Part shown: piece after piece, positions 7,652 to 18,175 of the stretch
Position numbering within the stretch: the first letter of the stretch is position 1
Layout of the letters: each line of letters starts with the position of its first letter
DNA from: Macquaria australasica
Taxonomy: Eukaryota; Chordata; Actinopteri; Centrarchiformes; Percichthyidae
Direction: 5' to 3'
Length of the DNA stretch: 64,000 nt
NCBI GenBank assembly: GCA_005408345.1
Contig: SEMN01001367.1
Coordinates: 1-64,000, forward strand
The notes under the pieces: generated by a model
Database searches by the model: none
Seen by the model: only the letters and a program-made list of their open reading frames with translations
Told to the model about the DNA's origin: nothing
Position numbers and translations under genes: made by a program

Positions 7652-10505
7652 AATAAGATAAGATAAGCCTTTAATTGTCCCACAGCTGGGAAATTTTCAG
7701 CGTTACAACAGCCAGAAAAAAGTGTCATATATAGAAATACAATAATAAAATACAATAAAAATAAATAGAAAAATAGTCCTGTACACAGTAAAGACAGTAA
7801 TAATAATAGTGTGACTGAGTGCATTTGTAAGTATGAACAATAGATAAGATAAAAATATTTCACATATATAATATACATGTACATGAAAATATTACACAGC
7901 AACAGATGAAGTAAATAACATCATGAATAAAAAATATGTATTAAGATAATGCACAGCAGCAGATGAAGTAAAGTAGTGAACAGTCTGCTTATTGACAGTC
8001 AATGTAGATTACCGGGAGTTGTACTGATTATAGAGTCTGACAGCAGCAGGCAGAAAGGACCTACGGTACCTCTCCTTCAGACACCGCGGGTGGAGCAGCC
8101 GGTCGCTGCAGGAGCTGCCCAGTTCTGAAAGAGTGACATGTAGGGGGTGGGAAGTGTTCTCCAGTAGTGATGATAGCTTGGCCACCATTCTCCTGCCTCC
8201 CACCACCACCACTGGGTCCAGAGGGCATCCAAGGACAGAGCTGGCCTTCTTAATCAGTCTGTCCAGTCTCTTCCTATCCCTGGAAGAGATGCCACTGGCC
8301 CAACAGGTCACCCCATACAAGACAGCTGATGCCACAACAGAGTCATAGAAAGTCCTCAGGAGCGCACCCTGCACTCCAAAAGATCTTAGTCTCCTGAGCA
8401 AAAAGAGACGGCTCTGGCCCTTCTTGAACAGAGCGTCCGTATTGTCTGACCAGTCCAGTTTGTTGTTCAAGTGAACACCCAGATACTTGTACGATCTCAC
8501 AATCTCAATGTCCGTTCCCTGGATGTTCACTGGTGGAGGTGGAGGGAGTTTGCGCCTGCCGAAGTCCACCACCAGCTCTTTGGTTTTACTCGCGTTGATC
8601 TGGAGGCGGTTCTGCTGACACCAACCCACAAAGCCCTGGGTCAGTTCTCTGTACTCCCCATCATCCCCGTTGGTGATGAGGCCGACGATGGCAGAGTCGT
8701 CAGAGAACTTCTGCAGGTGACAGTTCGAAGTGTTATGGGTGAAGTCCGCTGTGTAGAAGGTGAACAGGAAAGGCGCCAGAACGGTTCCCTGTGGAGCCCC
8801 TGTGCTGCAGAGAAGTGTGTCAGACACACAGTCCTGTAACCTCACATACTGTGGTCGGTTTGTGAGGTAGTCCAGGATCCATGCTGCCAGGTGATGGTCC
8901 ACCCCAGCGTGCTCCAACTTGTCCCCCAGAATCCTGGGCTGGATGGTGTTAAAAGCACTGGAGAAATCAAAAAACATGATCCTCACAGTGTTTCCAGCCT
9001 TTTCTAGGTGAGAGAGGGATGTGTGAAGTAGGTAAATGACAGCGTCATCCACCCCAATGCGGGGTTGGTAGGCAAACTGCAGAGGGTCCATACATGGGCT
9101 CACCAGCGGACGCAAGTGGACAAGGACCAGTCTCTCCAGGGTCTTCATCAGATGAGAGGTCAATGCCACTGGCCTGTAGCCATTTAGGTCCTTGGGGTGA
9201 GGGGTCTTCGGCACAGGAACCAGACACGATGTTTTCCACAGTTTTGGCACCCTCCCCAGCTTCAGACTCAGACTCAGACTCAGTCTGGAGCTGATGCCGT
9301 CTGGGCCCGCCGCCTTCCCTACCCTCATCTTCCTCAGTTCGTTTCTCACCTGAGATGTTGTGAGGAACAGTCCGGTTGAGCTTGTAGGGGGTAGGGGGGC
9401 TGAAAGGGAGGTGTTTGCGGGTGTGAAATGGGGAGATGGGCCCAGCCCCGACTGTGGTGTAGCTGTATGAAGTGGCTGTAAGCTGAGGGCTGTGTGGAGT
9501 GGTGAGTGGTGAGATGAGGGAGCGGGGGTGCTGCAGGCAGGGAGGGTAGATGGTGATGATGGTTGTAGGGGGGACAGGGCAGGGGGAGGGTTAGATGCCT
9601 GATCAAATCTGTTAAAGAATACGTTTAGGTCATTTGCCCACTTCTGATCCCCCACAGGCCGGGGCTTGGAGTCCATATGGCCCGAGATAGTTTTAAGGCC
9701 CCTCCAAACTCCTCTGGTGTTATTTTGCTGCAGCTGACTCTCCAACTTCATCCTGTAGCTGTTTTTCCCCTCCCTGATCCTCCTCCTCAGCTCTCGCTGG
9801 ACACTCCTCCTTGTTACCCGATACAAAAACTCTTTTTTTCCCTTGAGGAGAGCCTTAATATCAGGAGTGATCCAGGGTTTATTGTTGGCGAAACAACGCA
9901 CAGTCCTAGTGGGGATGGTATTTTCCACACAGAAGTTTATGTAATCTGTCAGACAGTCTGTGAGGTTGTCAATATCCTCCCCATGAGCGTCACTAAAAAT
10001 GTCCCATATAGTAGTGTCAAAACAGTCCTTCAAGGCCTCCTCTGCTCTGTTAGACCACTTCTTCACTGTGCATGGGACAGCAGGCAGCCTGCGCACAAGA
10101 GGTCTGTAGACAGGCCTGAGATGCACAAGGTTGTGATCAGATCTGCCTGGGGGGGGAGACTCAATGAGATGTATGCGTCCTTGGTGTTGGCATAACACAA
10201 GTCCAGTATTCTGTTGTCTCTGGTATGGCACGTAACATACTGGGTGAATGTGGGTAGAGAGGAGGACGGAGGGGCATGATTAAAATCACCAGAGATGACG
10301 AGGAGGGCATTTGGGTGCTGTGTCTGCAGCCTGCTTACTGCTGAGAGCCGGACATCACAGGCTGCCTCAGCGTTAGCAGAGGGGGGAATGTAAGCTACCA
10401 TCACGATGGCATGCGAGAATTCCCTCGGTAGATAGTATGGCCTCATGCTAACAGCTAGCAGTTCAATGTTCTTGTCGCAGGTTTGCTCTTTAACAGTGAT
10501 GTATA
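7652..10505 (-). mobile_element. Rex1/CR1-like LINE, copy 1, 5'-truncated
   Basis: The element runs on the minus strand. Its 3' end is a short 'ttatc' tandem run at 7652-7672 followed by a 3' UTR. Its coding region ends at 8009 and it stops abruptly near 10505, where the related copy at 22110-25604 continues, so it is 5'-truncated as typical for target-primed insertion. Sequence is nearly identical to copy 2, which argues for recent activity. Relative to copy 2 it has lost about 60 bases near 9270-9285, replaced by a short 'gactca' repeat. Confidence 0.85.
8009..10231 (-). CDS. LINE endonuclease C-terminus and reverse transcriptase
   Basis: This 740-residue ORF carries the end of the APE-type endonuclease (GRSDHNLV), then a long linker and the RT. 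RT signatures are VGKAAGPDGIS, FFDFSSAFNTI, STGAPQGTVLAPFLF and the FSDD catalytic box, followed by the SYKYLGVHLN thumb region and a typical C-terminus. The upstream endonuclease part continues in another frame (10063-10446) after a frameshift at a G run near 10150. Truncation at 10505 removes the N-terminus, so the copy cannot move by itself. Confidence 0.85.
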   Translation of the reverse strand: MPYQRQQNTGLVLCQHQGRIHLIESPPPGRSDHNLVHLRPVYRPLVRRLPAVPCTVKKWSNRAEEALKDCFDTTIWDIFSDAHGEDIDNLTDCLTDYINFCVENTIPTRTVRCFANNKPWITPDIKALLKGKKEFLYRVTRRSVQRELRRRIREGKNSYRMKLESQLQQNNTRGVWRGLKTISGHMDSKPRPVGDQKWANDLNVFFNRFDQASNPPPALSPLQPSSPSTLPACSTPAPSSHHSPLHTALSLQPLHTATPQSGLGPSPHFTPANTSLSAPLPPTSSTGLFLTTSQVRNELRKMRVGKAAGPDGISSRLSLSLSLKLGRVPKLWKTSCLVPVPKTPHPKDLNGYRPVALTSHLMKTLERLVLVHLRPLVSPCMDPLQFAYQPRIGVDDAVIYLLHTSLSHLEKAGNTVRIMFFDFSSAFNTIQPRILGDKLEHAGVDHHLAAWILDYLTNRPQYVRLQDCVSDTLLCSTGAPQGTVLAPFLFTFYTADFTHNTSNCHLQKFSDDSAIVGLITNGDDGEYRELTQGFVGWCQQNRLQINASKTKELVVDFGRRKLPPPPPVNIQGTDIEIVRSYKYLGVHLNNKLDWSDNTDALFKKGQSRLFLLRRLRSFGVQGALLRTFYDSVVASAVLYGVTCWASGISSRDRKRLDRLIKKASSVLGCPLDPVVVVGGRRMVAKLSSLLENTSHPLHVTLSELGSSCSDRLLHPRCLKERYRRSFLPAAVRLYNQYNSR

Positions 10506-12194
10506 TCTATGTCTATGTTGCAAGAGCTCAAAAGCTGTGTGTGAAATGTAGGTAAATTCTCAAAAAAAAAAAAATGCACAGTGGGCTCAAGGGTCTGTTA
10601 AAGACCCCTTCAAGCACTCACTAGTGGGACAGACATGCGTTGGGGGACTGATCTTAGTGTTGTTTAATTGAAAGTGCCTCATGCGTCACAGGAAAACCAA
10701 GCAAAAAGATAGGTAGATGCAATAAAAAAACAAGTAAAATAATAATTTAGAATGCGAATGGAGCAGAATGTGTTTAGCATTCAGAAAAATAACATGTATA
10801 ATGACCATGTCAAATTAACAGCGGAATGTAAGTAATGAATATACAAATAATGAACAATATTACTTATCAAGTTACCTAGATTTATTTAAAGAAAATGTAT
10901 TATCAAGTGTTTAAGTTATGTAATTAAGTAATTATTAACAACAAATCAGGTACAATAGCATTGTTAAAAAAAAAACAACCTTGAATTTATCCTAGTCTTA
11001 ATGCAGAGTAATGATAACTAATCAAGGGTAATTTTGAGGACAGTTTTACACATTAGTCAATAAGTTCGTTATCTTATTCTGATCTTGGGATGCATGTTTT
11101 AGTTTAAAAAAAAGTCAATTTTGATGGTGTGACCTATATAGTTATGTAATCTGTGTGCTGCATTTTCTCAATGTCCGTCTCCTGCAGGTATTGCATCACA
11201 GGACAAGGTAATATGGCACTAATTCTTTGTCATTTGTTGTTATTCTTTATTTTTTATCTAAAAAAAATGCAATAATACCAAATTGGATGTCGATTGTGGT
11301 AAGTAATACTGCAGTAGCTTTCACAAGATGTAAAAGCTATGGTGTGCATTCATCACATAGTATGTCTGTGTTTCAGCACATTACGTTTCGTAACTGAAAA
11401 ATACTATAGTATGACTTTAAAGTGCTGACTCTAGGTTACATTTGTTGGTGCCTACTTTCATATCAGATGAACAGTCTTGGAATACTGCTAGACATAGTCC
11501 CACAATTAGTTCCCCAGGAGGATCACTATGCTCTGCATTGTCCTTAAGATGTTGTATATAAAAAGGCCTATGAGACATATCAGTTTGTCACAATATTGAT
11601 GTGGATAAAAAGTTACCTCACAGCCATTGTTGTAGTTCATATCCAGTGTACTGGGGTGCAGACATCAAACAATCAAATAAATGTTACTGTCCTATAATTG
11701 CACTGTAGGCTGTATGTCTTGGCAGGTGGCACAAACGGACTGAACTCTGCAGCATGCACTAACGGGACATTCCATTCCCTCTTTTATATCATAAATTGTT
11801 GTATCATAATTTAACTGAAATTGGTGTGTCAGGTGGTCATCAGCGTTGTGCATTCACCAGCAATGTCATAGATTGCAGTTTCCAGTGTGTGGCAAAACAG
11901 AAACAGACTCTAGAAATTAACTACCTCCTAGAAGTGTGCCATTGTACAGGGCAGATATACTGTAGCATGACTATGGTGGTTTAAACAATAAACATTTAAA
12001 CTCTTATCAATGTTTTACATTAACAGCTGTAATAATAACTGGTGTTTTTTGTTTTTGATTTTGCAGAGAAGCAAAACACTTCAAAAAGAAAAGCTGACAA
12101 TGTCACAGATGACTCCACAGAGGACTCAAAGCCTGACCATTTTGCATGTTGGTGCTGAGCGCACCAAAAAACTTGACAAGACATATTAGAGATG
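10506..12194 (+). other. AT-rich intronic DNA of the KDZ gene
   Basis: Mostly AT-rich unassigned sequence. A possible 20-bp exon lies at 11189-11208 (ctgcag before, gtaata after). A possible exon from about 12067 follows 'tttttgcag' and reads about 30 residues before a stop. Neither is certain. Confidence 0.35.
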
Positions 12195-12620
12195 TACATA
12201 ACCTTGAAACTACACCCATGATATGTATTGACGTGAAAAATGGAATTTAGGTCACTCCAAAATATGACCATAGTCCAGTGTTCCCGATTCATGTAATCAA
12301 GTCAACAAATACACCAAAAATTGACTGTGAAGTAGAGAACTGTAGAAAATTCATGCAGATTGCTTGGTCATCAGGAAATCCTGGAAAAGAATGTGTACAC
12401 CTAGAAAGAACCAGGAATGCCAAACCATATACCAAGCCAGCAGTACTCACATCTACCTCACTGCAGGACATGCTGAGCAAAGGGCTGATGTCCTCTGAGT
12501 GGAGTGTCAAATGTGAAGATTTAAATATTGCTGCAAACAACTGTGGAGTGGATAGTGTATTTCCCGTTTTGTTTTTGTTTTTTGGAGATGAGGGATACTT
12601 TTTCAGTCTTCACAAATGAA
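12195..12620 (+). pseudogene. KDZ gene N-terminal Cys-containing block
   Basis: One frame reads through about 140 codons but is broken by an in-frame TAG at 12248-12250. It encodes a segment with CEVENC...C and a PYTKPAVLTSTSLQDM motif, followed by ECVHL- and GVDSVFPV-like motifs. These precede the cysteine clusters in KDZ-associated proteins as far as I recognise them. The stop codon supports pseudogene status. Confidence 0.5.
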
Positions 12621-12715
12621 ACAGACAACTGGTGTCAGTTTGGGAGGACTGCTAGTGACATTTGATGCAGTGGTAGTGCAGGGGAACTGGGAGATCACAC
12701 CGTTGTATCCATCGT

Positions 12716-13085
12716 ATGATGGGAATGTGGTGGATTTTCCAGGAGTCTCCAGGCACCCTAGTGGCCACCTCAGATATGCATGTAGAGGACATTGATGACT
12801 TGGAAAGTCACATGGTTGACAGCAGCATCCCCTGTGAGCCACACACTGTCAACACGCAAAAAATCTGTGTAATGATAGAATATCTTTACAAACAAAAGCG
12901 CATCCCATGCCTACAGGACTTACCCATGGAGCTGAGAACTTATGAGCAACAACCACGACCATGTTTTGTCCCCTCTGAAAACACCTGCCCCTACTGTCCA
13001 GGGCCCACTCCTCCAGAACTTAATGCCTCCAAAGTTGTAACCACCCAGGCTATGGTGTATGGGATAAACTTTGTCCAAAAAGATA
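12716..13085 (+). pseudogene. CxC5-like cysteine cluster of the KDZ gene
   Basis: The reading frame encodes LPMELRTYE, then CFVPSENTCPYCPGPTPPEL and a TTQAMVYGI segment. This matches the general pattern of CxC5-type clusters that accompany KDZ transposases (Pro-Leu strand, C...CPYC, then A-x-VYG). Upstream, the block at 12605-12770 is in another frame, suggesting a frameshift near 12770. The exon end is obscured by the hairpin at 13082-13123. Confidence 0.6.
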
Positions 13086-13123
13086 CATCCATGCAAAAGT
13101 CTGTACTTTTGCATGGATGTATC
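13082..13123. repeat. Perfect 19-bp hairpin with 4-base loop
   Basis: Bases 13082-13100 are exactly reverse-complementary to 13105-13123, with loop CTGT. It lies at the expected end of the CxC5 exon and duplicates coding sequence in inverted orientation. Confidence 0.9.
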
Positions 13124-13255
13124 CATCATGATATCACATTCAGATCCGGTTTGAAGGACAGCTGTTACAGTAAAGAATTTAATGTTTTGTGTTTATATAA
13201 TACAGCTTTACAAAGTGTGTTAACAGATAAAAATAACTTTTCTTTCAATTAACAG

Positions 13256-13385
13256 GTGTCTCTGTCGCTGTGCCCAACGTGTGCCAACATTGTAAGGTTC
13301 CAAGAATATTCCTCTGGATTCCACAACTTCAACAACCGTGTCCTCATAACTCTGCCACTGTGTGCTTCTGCTGTCTGGTTTGGTG
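13256..13385 (+). pseudogene. CxC6-like cysteine cluster exon
   Basis: The exon starts after 'attaacag' and ends at GGTG/gtaagg. It encodes LCPTCANIVRFQEYSSGFHN followed by a hydrophobic strand. The C-x2-C...R-x-QE-x3-G-x-HN-F pattern is that of CxC6 clusters adjacent to KDZ transposases. Confidence 0.65.
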
Positions 13386-13535
13386 GTAAGGCAGCCATAA
13401 ATGCTTTGTGTAATACAATTCCAGCAAGCAATTATACATCAAAAAAAGTTTAAGCATATCGAACTTTCTAAATAAATGACTTTGGCAATGATTTATTGAT
13501 GATGGATATAACTTTACTATGTTCTTTAATTACAG

Positions 13536-13711
13536 AACAAGACAACCAGTGGACGCATGCTGGACACTATCATTCTTCAGTGACAACCGGTACCACCACC
13601 AAACAGTGAGGAGAGCATTCCACCACTTCTTATCATTAACTGAATTTCAATTTGACTTCTCTTGCTACCAGTGTGCAGATGCAAATTGGAAACTGGCATT
13701 TGATGTCCCAC
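13536..13711 (+). pseudogene. KDZ exon around the first catalytic acid
   Basis: The exon lies between 'attacag' and CCAC/gtaaga. It encodes a Tyr/His-rich helix followed by FDFSCYQCADANWKLAFD. In KDZ proteins a C-x2-C motif followed by a strand with an acidic residue marks the start of the catalytic core. The match is by pattern and the spacing is slightly short. Confidence 0.55.
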
Positions 13712-13979
13712 GTAAGAATATTTTTGCTATCTGTAATTCATCTATTGTAAAATTCCAGTCATGAAGATTATGATAACTGACGCACATATACAAATATGTG
13801 CCTGTATGTTAGGTGGGCAAAGATTAAATATTTAATAACTTCCTTCTGAATATTGCAATGGAAATTTTTGGGTTTTTGTTGGAATTACATATTTGTAGAT
13901 AGCAGTGACTCTATAGTACTCTGTAAAAGGTTATGTGGTTGTCATGCCTTTGTAATTGTGTTAAAAACTTAATTTGCAG

Positions 13980-14425
13980 TTGGGACATTTAAAAGGCCTG
14001 ATCCAGATACCATATCTGACAAAGACCTGGAAGTGGACATTGTAAAGGCATGGTCGGATCTGGACAGGTCACTAATAGCAGAAGGCCTCATATCAGGTTT
14101 GGACTACATAGTGACAGTGCTCTACCTTATCATAAATATTAAGTGTAAAAAGTTCATGCACAATGGTATCAAATTTACACATTTAGGCAAGCATACGCAA
14201 CACTATCAAAATCTGTAAACAAATGCATGTACAATGTTATGTTTTACTAATAGGAACATCTGTTCGCCACTCCACTTTGGCACCATGGATGGGAGAGCAC
14301 ACCAGAGTTGGAAACATTCTCCCAAAAACTGAGATTAAAAAGGCAATGAAAAAAAAAGCTGATGACATCAAGCAACCCCCAAAAAAGATAAGGACATAAT
14401 ACTCAAAATCATTGAGTCAAAGAAG
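13980..14425 (+). pseudogene. KDZ linker exons (two)
   Basis: Exon 13980-14096 (after 'atttgcag', before gtttgg) encodes a stretch with RPDPDTISD and a WSDLDRSLI helix. Exon 14254-14425 (after 'actaatag', before gtatac) encodes LAPWMGEHTRVGN and a Lys-rich tail. The last third of the second exon is only open after a one-base frame change near an A/C run, another sign of decay. Confidence 0.5.
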
Positions 14426-14572
14426 GTATACATTGTGCTAATCTTACTGGTTTGTCAGTATAATGTAACTGTATAGACATAGTTTTGTAATTCTGTGTGT
14501 TGTTTTGCTACAAGGTGTTACATGATGTAATGTGTGCTTCATCTAATTTAAATGGGTATTTTCAATTTACAG

Positions 14573-14720
14573 CCTCAAATAAAGGAACTCCAGGATGCTT
14601 GTTACGCCGTGGGTGTATCCTCAGAGGGGTCCATTGCTGATATGATGAACAGGCTTCAGGAACTCCTGAAGTTTAAGGATGTATACCCAAAGCTTTTCAT
14701 GAAGCTACAGAAAGCTGGTG
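14573..14720 (+). pseudogene. Helical SAP-like exon of the KDZ gene
   Basis: The exon lies between 'atttacag' and GGTG/gtgaga and encodes about 49 residues. The IKELQDACYAVGVSSEGSI...MMNRLQELL pattern is two amphipathic helices with a Gly-containing turn, as in SAP DNA-binding folds. It joins the core exon at 15226 in phase across the intron. Confidence 0.55.
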
Positions 14721-14728
14721 GTGAGAAA

Positions 14729-15137
14729 TGTCATGGTGAGCCATCTTGGCAGCAGGGAGAGGACCCAAATGCAGACAAGCGAGGAGACTGAAGCAACTCA
14801 AAGATTTATTAACTACAAAATAAGCTTACAAAGCTCAGAAACTGATTTGCAGGGAAACACCAGGAACACGACACGAAGAGACAATCACCAACATCAGCAT
14901 AATCAACCACAATGACACAACAGAGTACAAAGGGCGAGGACCGGCGTATATATAGGGGAGGAGACAACGAGGGAAACAGACACAGGTGAGTGACAAGACA
15001 CAGGTGAAAACAATCAAAACGGGAGGGAACACAAAGACAGGAAATAAAGGGCACCCAAGGAAACAACAGTAATTTCAAAATAAGACAGGAAACAAGACCA
15101 AAAAACAGTCCACACCAGAGTCCTTAGGATCATGACA
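14729..15137 (-). mobile_element. Non-autonomous TIR element in a KDZ intron
   Basis: Termini are TGTCAT and ATGACA, flanked on both sides by AGAAA, a possible 5-bp target duplication. The element shares the 'gtctgcatttgggtcct' block (reverse strand), the TATATA centre and overall size with those at 745-1161 and 44041-44757. No coding capacity is seen. It sits just inside the donor of the preceding exon. Confidence 0.55.
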
Positions 15138-15225
15138 AGAAATAGCTTGGTATATATATTTTTTTTTTATTTTTTACCTTCCACTAACATGACTGTGCTG
15201 AACAATATTTTTTTCTATTCTTTAG

Positions 15226-15900
15226 GCGGTGTCCTTCATTTTTCCTGTGTGCATGGTGTGGTATACTATCTCAACTTTCTCTTCTGGACGGAGTCAGCAA
15301 GAGACCACACTGATGGGTTGCTAAGTTTCAAGCACCTTCCCACCTGTTACATTTCTGATGTAGCTGAGCAGGTTGCTCGCCACACCAACAACCGCACTAA
15401 ACAGCTTTTTTTCCCCAACCACATGACGGAAGACTCTGTGCCCCAACCTCAGATAATATAAAACTGGCAGAGAAGAAGGAATTGCAGGTTGATATGCAGT
15501 GGGTGAAGAACCTGAGGTCCCCATTCCCACTACAGAGAAAGATGGATAGTGACAGAATGGCAGCAAAACATTCAATCACAGGGACCTGTGAAAGATACTC
15601 CCTGTATGATAGATTCCACCAAAAAAATCAGAAGTGTTCAGAAGAAGCTGAGAAGCCTCAACATCTGCCCCACCCTACGAACAGAAGTGAACTCAGCAGT
15701 TGCAGAGCAGTTCAATCGTGAACTTGCATCTGTAAGGTACTCATTGCAAACGAATGAGGCACACTTCAAACAAACTGTAAGGGTGTTGATCGATCTGCAT
15801 AATGACTAGATAAACAGGAGTTTTAAGGCAGAAATGGAGGCCTTATGCAACACACAGTTGTCTATTGGCCTGCATGGGATGCTTGGACTGCAGTCTGCTG
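15226..15900 (+). pseudogene. KDZ transposase core exon
   Basis: The exon starts at 'ctttag/GCGG' and ends at CTGCTG/gtaagt. It encodes GGVLHFSCVHGVVYYLNFLF, then ARDHTDGLLSFKH, then ISDVAEQVARHTNNR with a catalytic-type Asp. After a frame change between 15440 and 15480 it encodes HSITGTCERYSLYDRFHQKN, a DRFH-x-KN motif I take as a KDZ signature. After a second frame change near 15630 it encodes a helical segment (NSAVAEQFNRELASVRYSL). The domain order fits the KDZ superfamily; at least two frameshifts and several stops show it is inactive. Confidence 0.8.
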
Positions 15901-16097
15901 GTAAGTTTAGTTAGTATGATATTAAATAATTATTACTATTATTAAAACATAATTATATTAGATATTAAAAATCTAAGTCTTAGAATAAAAAAGAATGTGC
16001 CATAACCTGCAACTGTAATCCTGTTGGTGTGGCCAAAACATAAATGGTGTAAACATGTTTTTCCAAAACTCATAATTTGTTCTTTGTTATTTTTTAG

Positions 16098-16670
16098 AGG
16101 GGAAGGAAAATCTTCTGCCTAATTCAGTTGGCAGTCTTAACAACCAACCTGACAGCATTGTGAACTCTTCATTTGTAGCACAATCATATGCTATCGATAA
16201 TAATGACAAGGTAATTAAGATCTGTGCCATTTTCCTTTTATCTTGAATCAGGTTATAAATTAAAGATGTTAAGTTACTAAGTTGTCATAATATGTGTATT
16301 AAGGAAAAACTCAAGGTCTTTTTCTCTGGATCTCATGATAAAAATCAAGCGATTTCCAGTGTCTCTTCGTCTGCACCATGCAACTGAAATGCTGAAAAAT
16401 GTGAATGCTGAGGTTAGACTAATTGATCTCTTAATATGTCAAAATCTGTACTTGTAATAAGAGAAATGCTGTGGTTACAGCAAAGGTCTTTGTTACACAG
16501 GACTTCCCACCTACCATGGAAGAAATGTTAAAGATGGAAAAAAAGGAAGTTCGACTACAGGAAGCTGAAGCAAAAAAGACAGACTCCAGCAGCCATTGCC
16601 TGGCCTGGAAAATAAAGTCATGTTTGTTCCAGCGAGCAACTGGGACAACCAGATATGTACAACAGAAATG
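16098..16670 (+). pseudogene. C-terminal exons of the KDZ gene
   Basis: Exon 16098-16210 (after 'tttttag', before gtaatt) encodes a Ser/Asn-rich stretch. Exon 16481-16670 (after 'ggttacag') encodes a Met/Lys/Glu-rich helix that ends in a stop at about 16670. The borders are plausible, but the sequence is low-complexity and assignment rests on position. Confidence 0.35.
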
Positions 16671-16751
16671 ACATCTCAACTCAAACTTTATTTATTTACA
16701 CACACAACACAGTTGACAAGGTCAGTTGTTGTTAAGTCACTTATGGTAGTC

Positions 16752-16986
16752 ACTATTAGATGTTCAATTTCAATACCATAGACAAGAACAAGGTTGAGGG
16801 TGTGGTTAAAACAGTGAGTGGGTTTATGTACACTCTGGATGTAGAAACTGATAGCCTTAGTGCTGCGTTTATCTCATTATTAGACTTAATTGGCTTCTGT
16901 CAGAGTGTACATAAACCCACTCACTGTTTTAACCACACCCTCGACCTTGTTCTTTACTATGGCATAGAAATTGAACATCTAATAGT
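16752..16986. repeat. Inverted duplication at the LINE 5' end
   Basis: Arm 16752-16840 is nearly the exact reverse complement of 16898-16986, with a ~57-bp spacer. The right arm and spacer are in-frame LINE coding sequence; the left arm is the inverted copy. Confidence 0.85.
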
Positions 16987-18059
16987 CTTTCCACAGAATC
17001 CTTTTTTATCAGACCATTATTTAATAACTTTTGAATTCCTATTACTGGACTACACGCCATTAGGCAAACATTCCTACACTAGATGTCTATCTGATAGTGC
17101 TGTAGCTAAATTTAAGGAAGTGATTCCATTGGCATTTAATTCAGTTCCATGTCTCAATATAACAGATGACTCCTATGCTAACTTTAGTCCCTCCCAAATT
17201 GATCATCATGTTGGTAGTGCTGCAGGCTCACTACGAATAACACTCGACTCCATTGCCCCTCTAAAAAAGAAGATAATAAAACAGAGGAGGTTAGCTCCAT
17301 GGTATAACCCGCAAACCCGCAAATTAAAACAAACATCGCGGAAACTTGAAAGGAAATGGCGTTCCACCAATCTGGAAGAATCACGTTTAGCCTGGCAAGA
17401 TAGTCTTAAAATTTATAGAAAGGCCCTCCGTAATGCCAGAGCAGCCTACTACTCATCATTAATAGAGGAAAATAAGAACAACCCCAGGTTTCTGTTCAGC
17501 ACTGTAGCCAGGCTGACAGAGTCACAGCTCTGTTGAGCCATGTATTCCTATAGACCTCAGTAGTAATGACTTTGAGTTTCTTTAATGATAAAATTCTATT
17601 AGAGACAAAATTCAGCACCTCCTGCCCTCAGTTGGTACCGACTTATCTTCAAACACAGGAACCTTAGAAACAACTGTAAACCCTGATGTACATTTAGACT
17701 GCTTTTCTCCCATCAACCGTAATCAACTAACTTCCATGATTTCCTCATCTAAGCCATCAACGTGTCTCTTAGACCCCGTCCCAACTAGGCTGCTTAAAGA
17801 AGTTTTACCCTTACTTAGCATTTCTTTACTAGATATGATCAATCTGTCCATATTAAAAGGCTATGTGCCACAGTCCTTTAAAGTAGCTGTAATTAAACCT
17901 CTTCTTAAAAAGCACACTCTTGATCCAGGGGTTTTCTCAAATTATAGACCTATATCTAACCCTCCTTTTCTCTCTAAGATCCTTGAGAAAGCAGTCGCCA
18001 ATCAGTTGTGTGACTTTCTACACAACAACAAGCTGTTTGAGGATTTTCAGTCAGGATTT

Positions 18060-18175
18060 GTTGGGTCTCTGTAAATATAAAGAGTCGGTCTAGACTTGCT
18101 CTATTCGAAAAAGTGCCCTGAGATAACTTTGTTATGATATGGCGCTATATAAATAAAACTGAATTGAATTGAATT
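18060..18175 (+). mobile_element. L2 tail insertion inside the L2 RT
   Basis: A 116-bp segment identical in type to the LINE's own 3' end ('tgttgggtctctgtaaatat' through 'gaattgaatt') interrupts the RT ORF. It is flanked by the direct repeat GATTT (18055-18059 and 18176-18180), the target-site duplication of an insertion. Confidence 0.88.

Larger units (their letters stand above)
7233..16670 (+). pseudogene. Decayed multi-exon KDZ (Zisupton-type) transposase gene
   Basis: A series of plus-strand exons with clean GT-AG borders reads as one protein of the Kyakuja-Dileera-Zisupton transposase superfamily. In order: two zinc-finger-like exons (7233-7382, 7486-~7650), a Cys-containing N-terminal block (12195-12620), a CxC5-like cluster (12716-13085), a CxC6-like cluster (13256-13385), the first-acid region (13536-13711), linker exons (13980-14425), a helical SAP-like exon (14573-14720), the transposase core (15226-15900) and C-terminal exons (16098-16670). 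In-frame stops and frameshifts in several exons show it is dead. A Rex1-like LINE (7652-10505) and a TIR element (14729-15137) interrupt introns. It may be an intron-bearing transposon or a domesticated copy that later decayed. Inclusion of the zinc-finger exons is inferred from matching reading phase and proximity. Confidence 0.8.

Noticed and set aside
8133..8839. Plus-strand ORFs duplicated at 22593-23299
   Set aside because: Antisense shadows of the Rex1-like RT; duplicated only because the LINE is.
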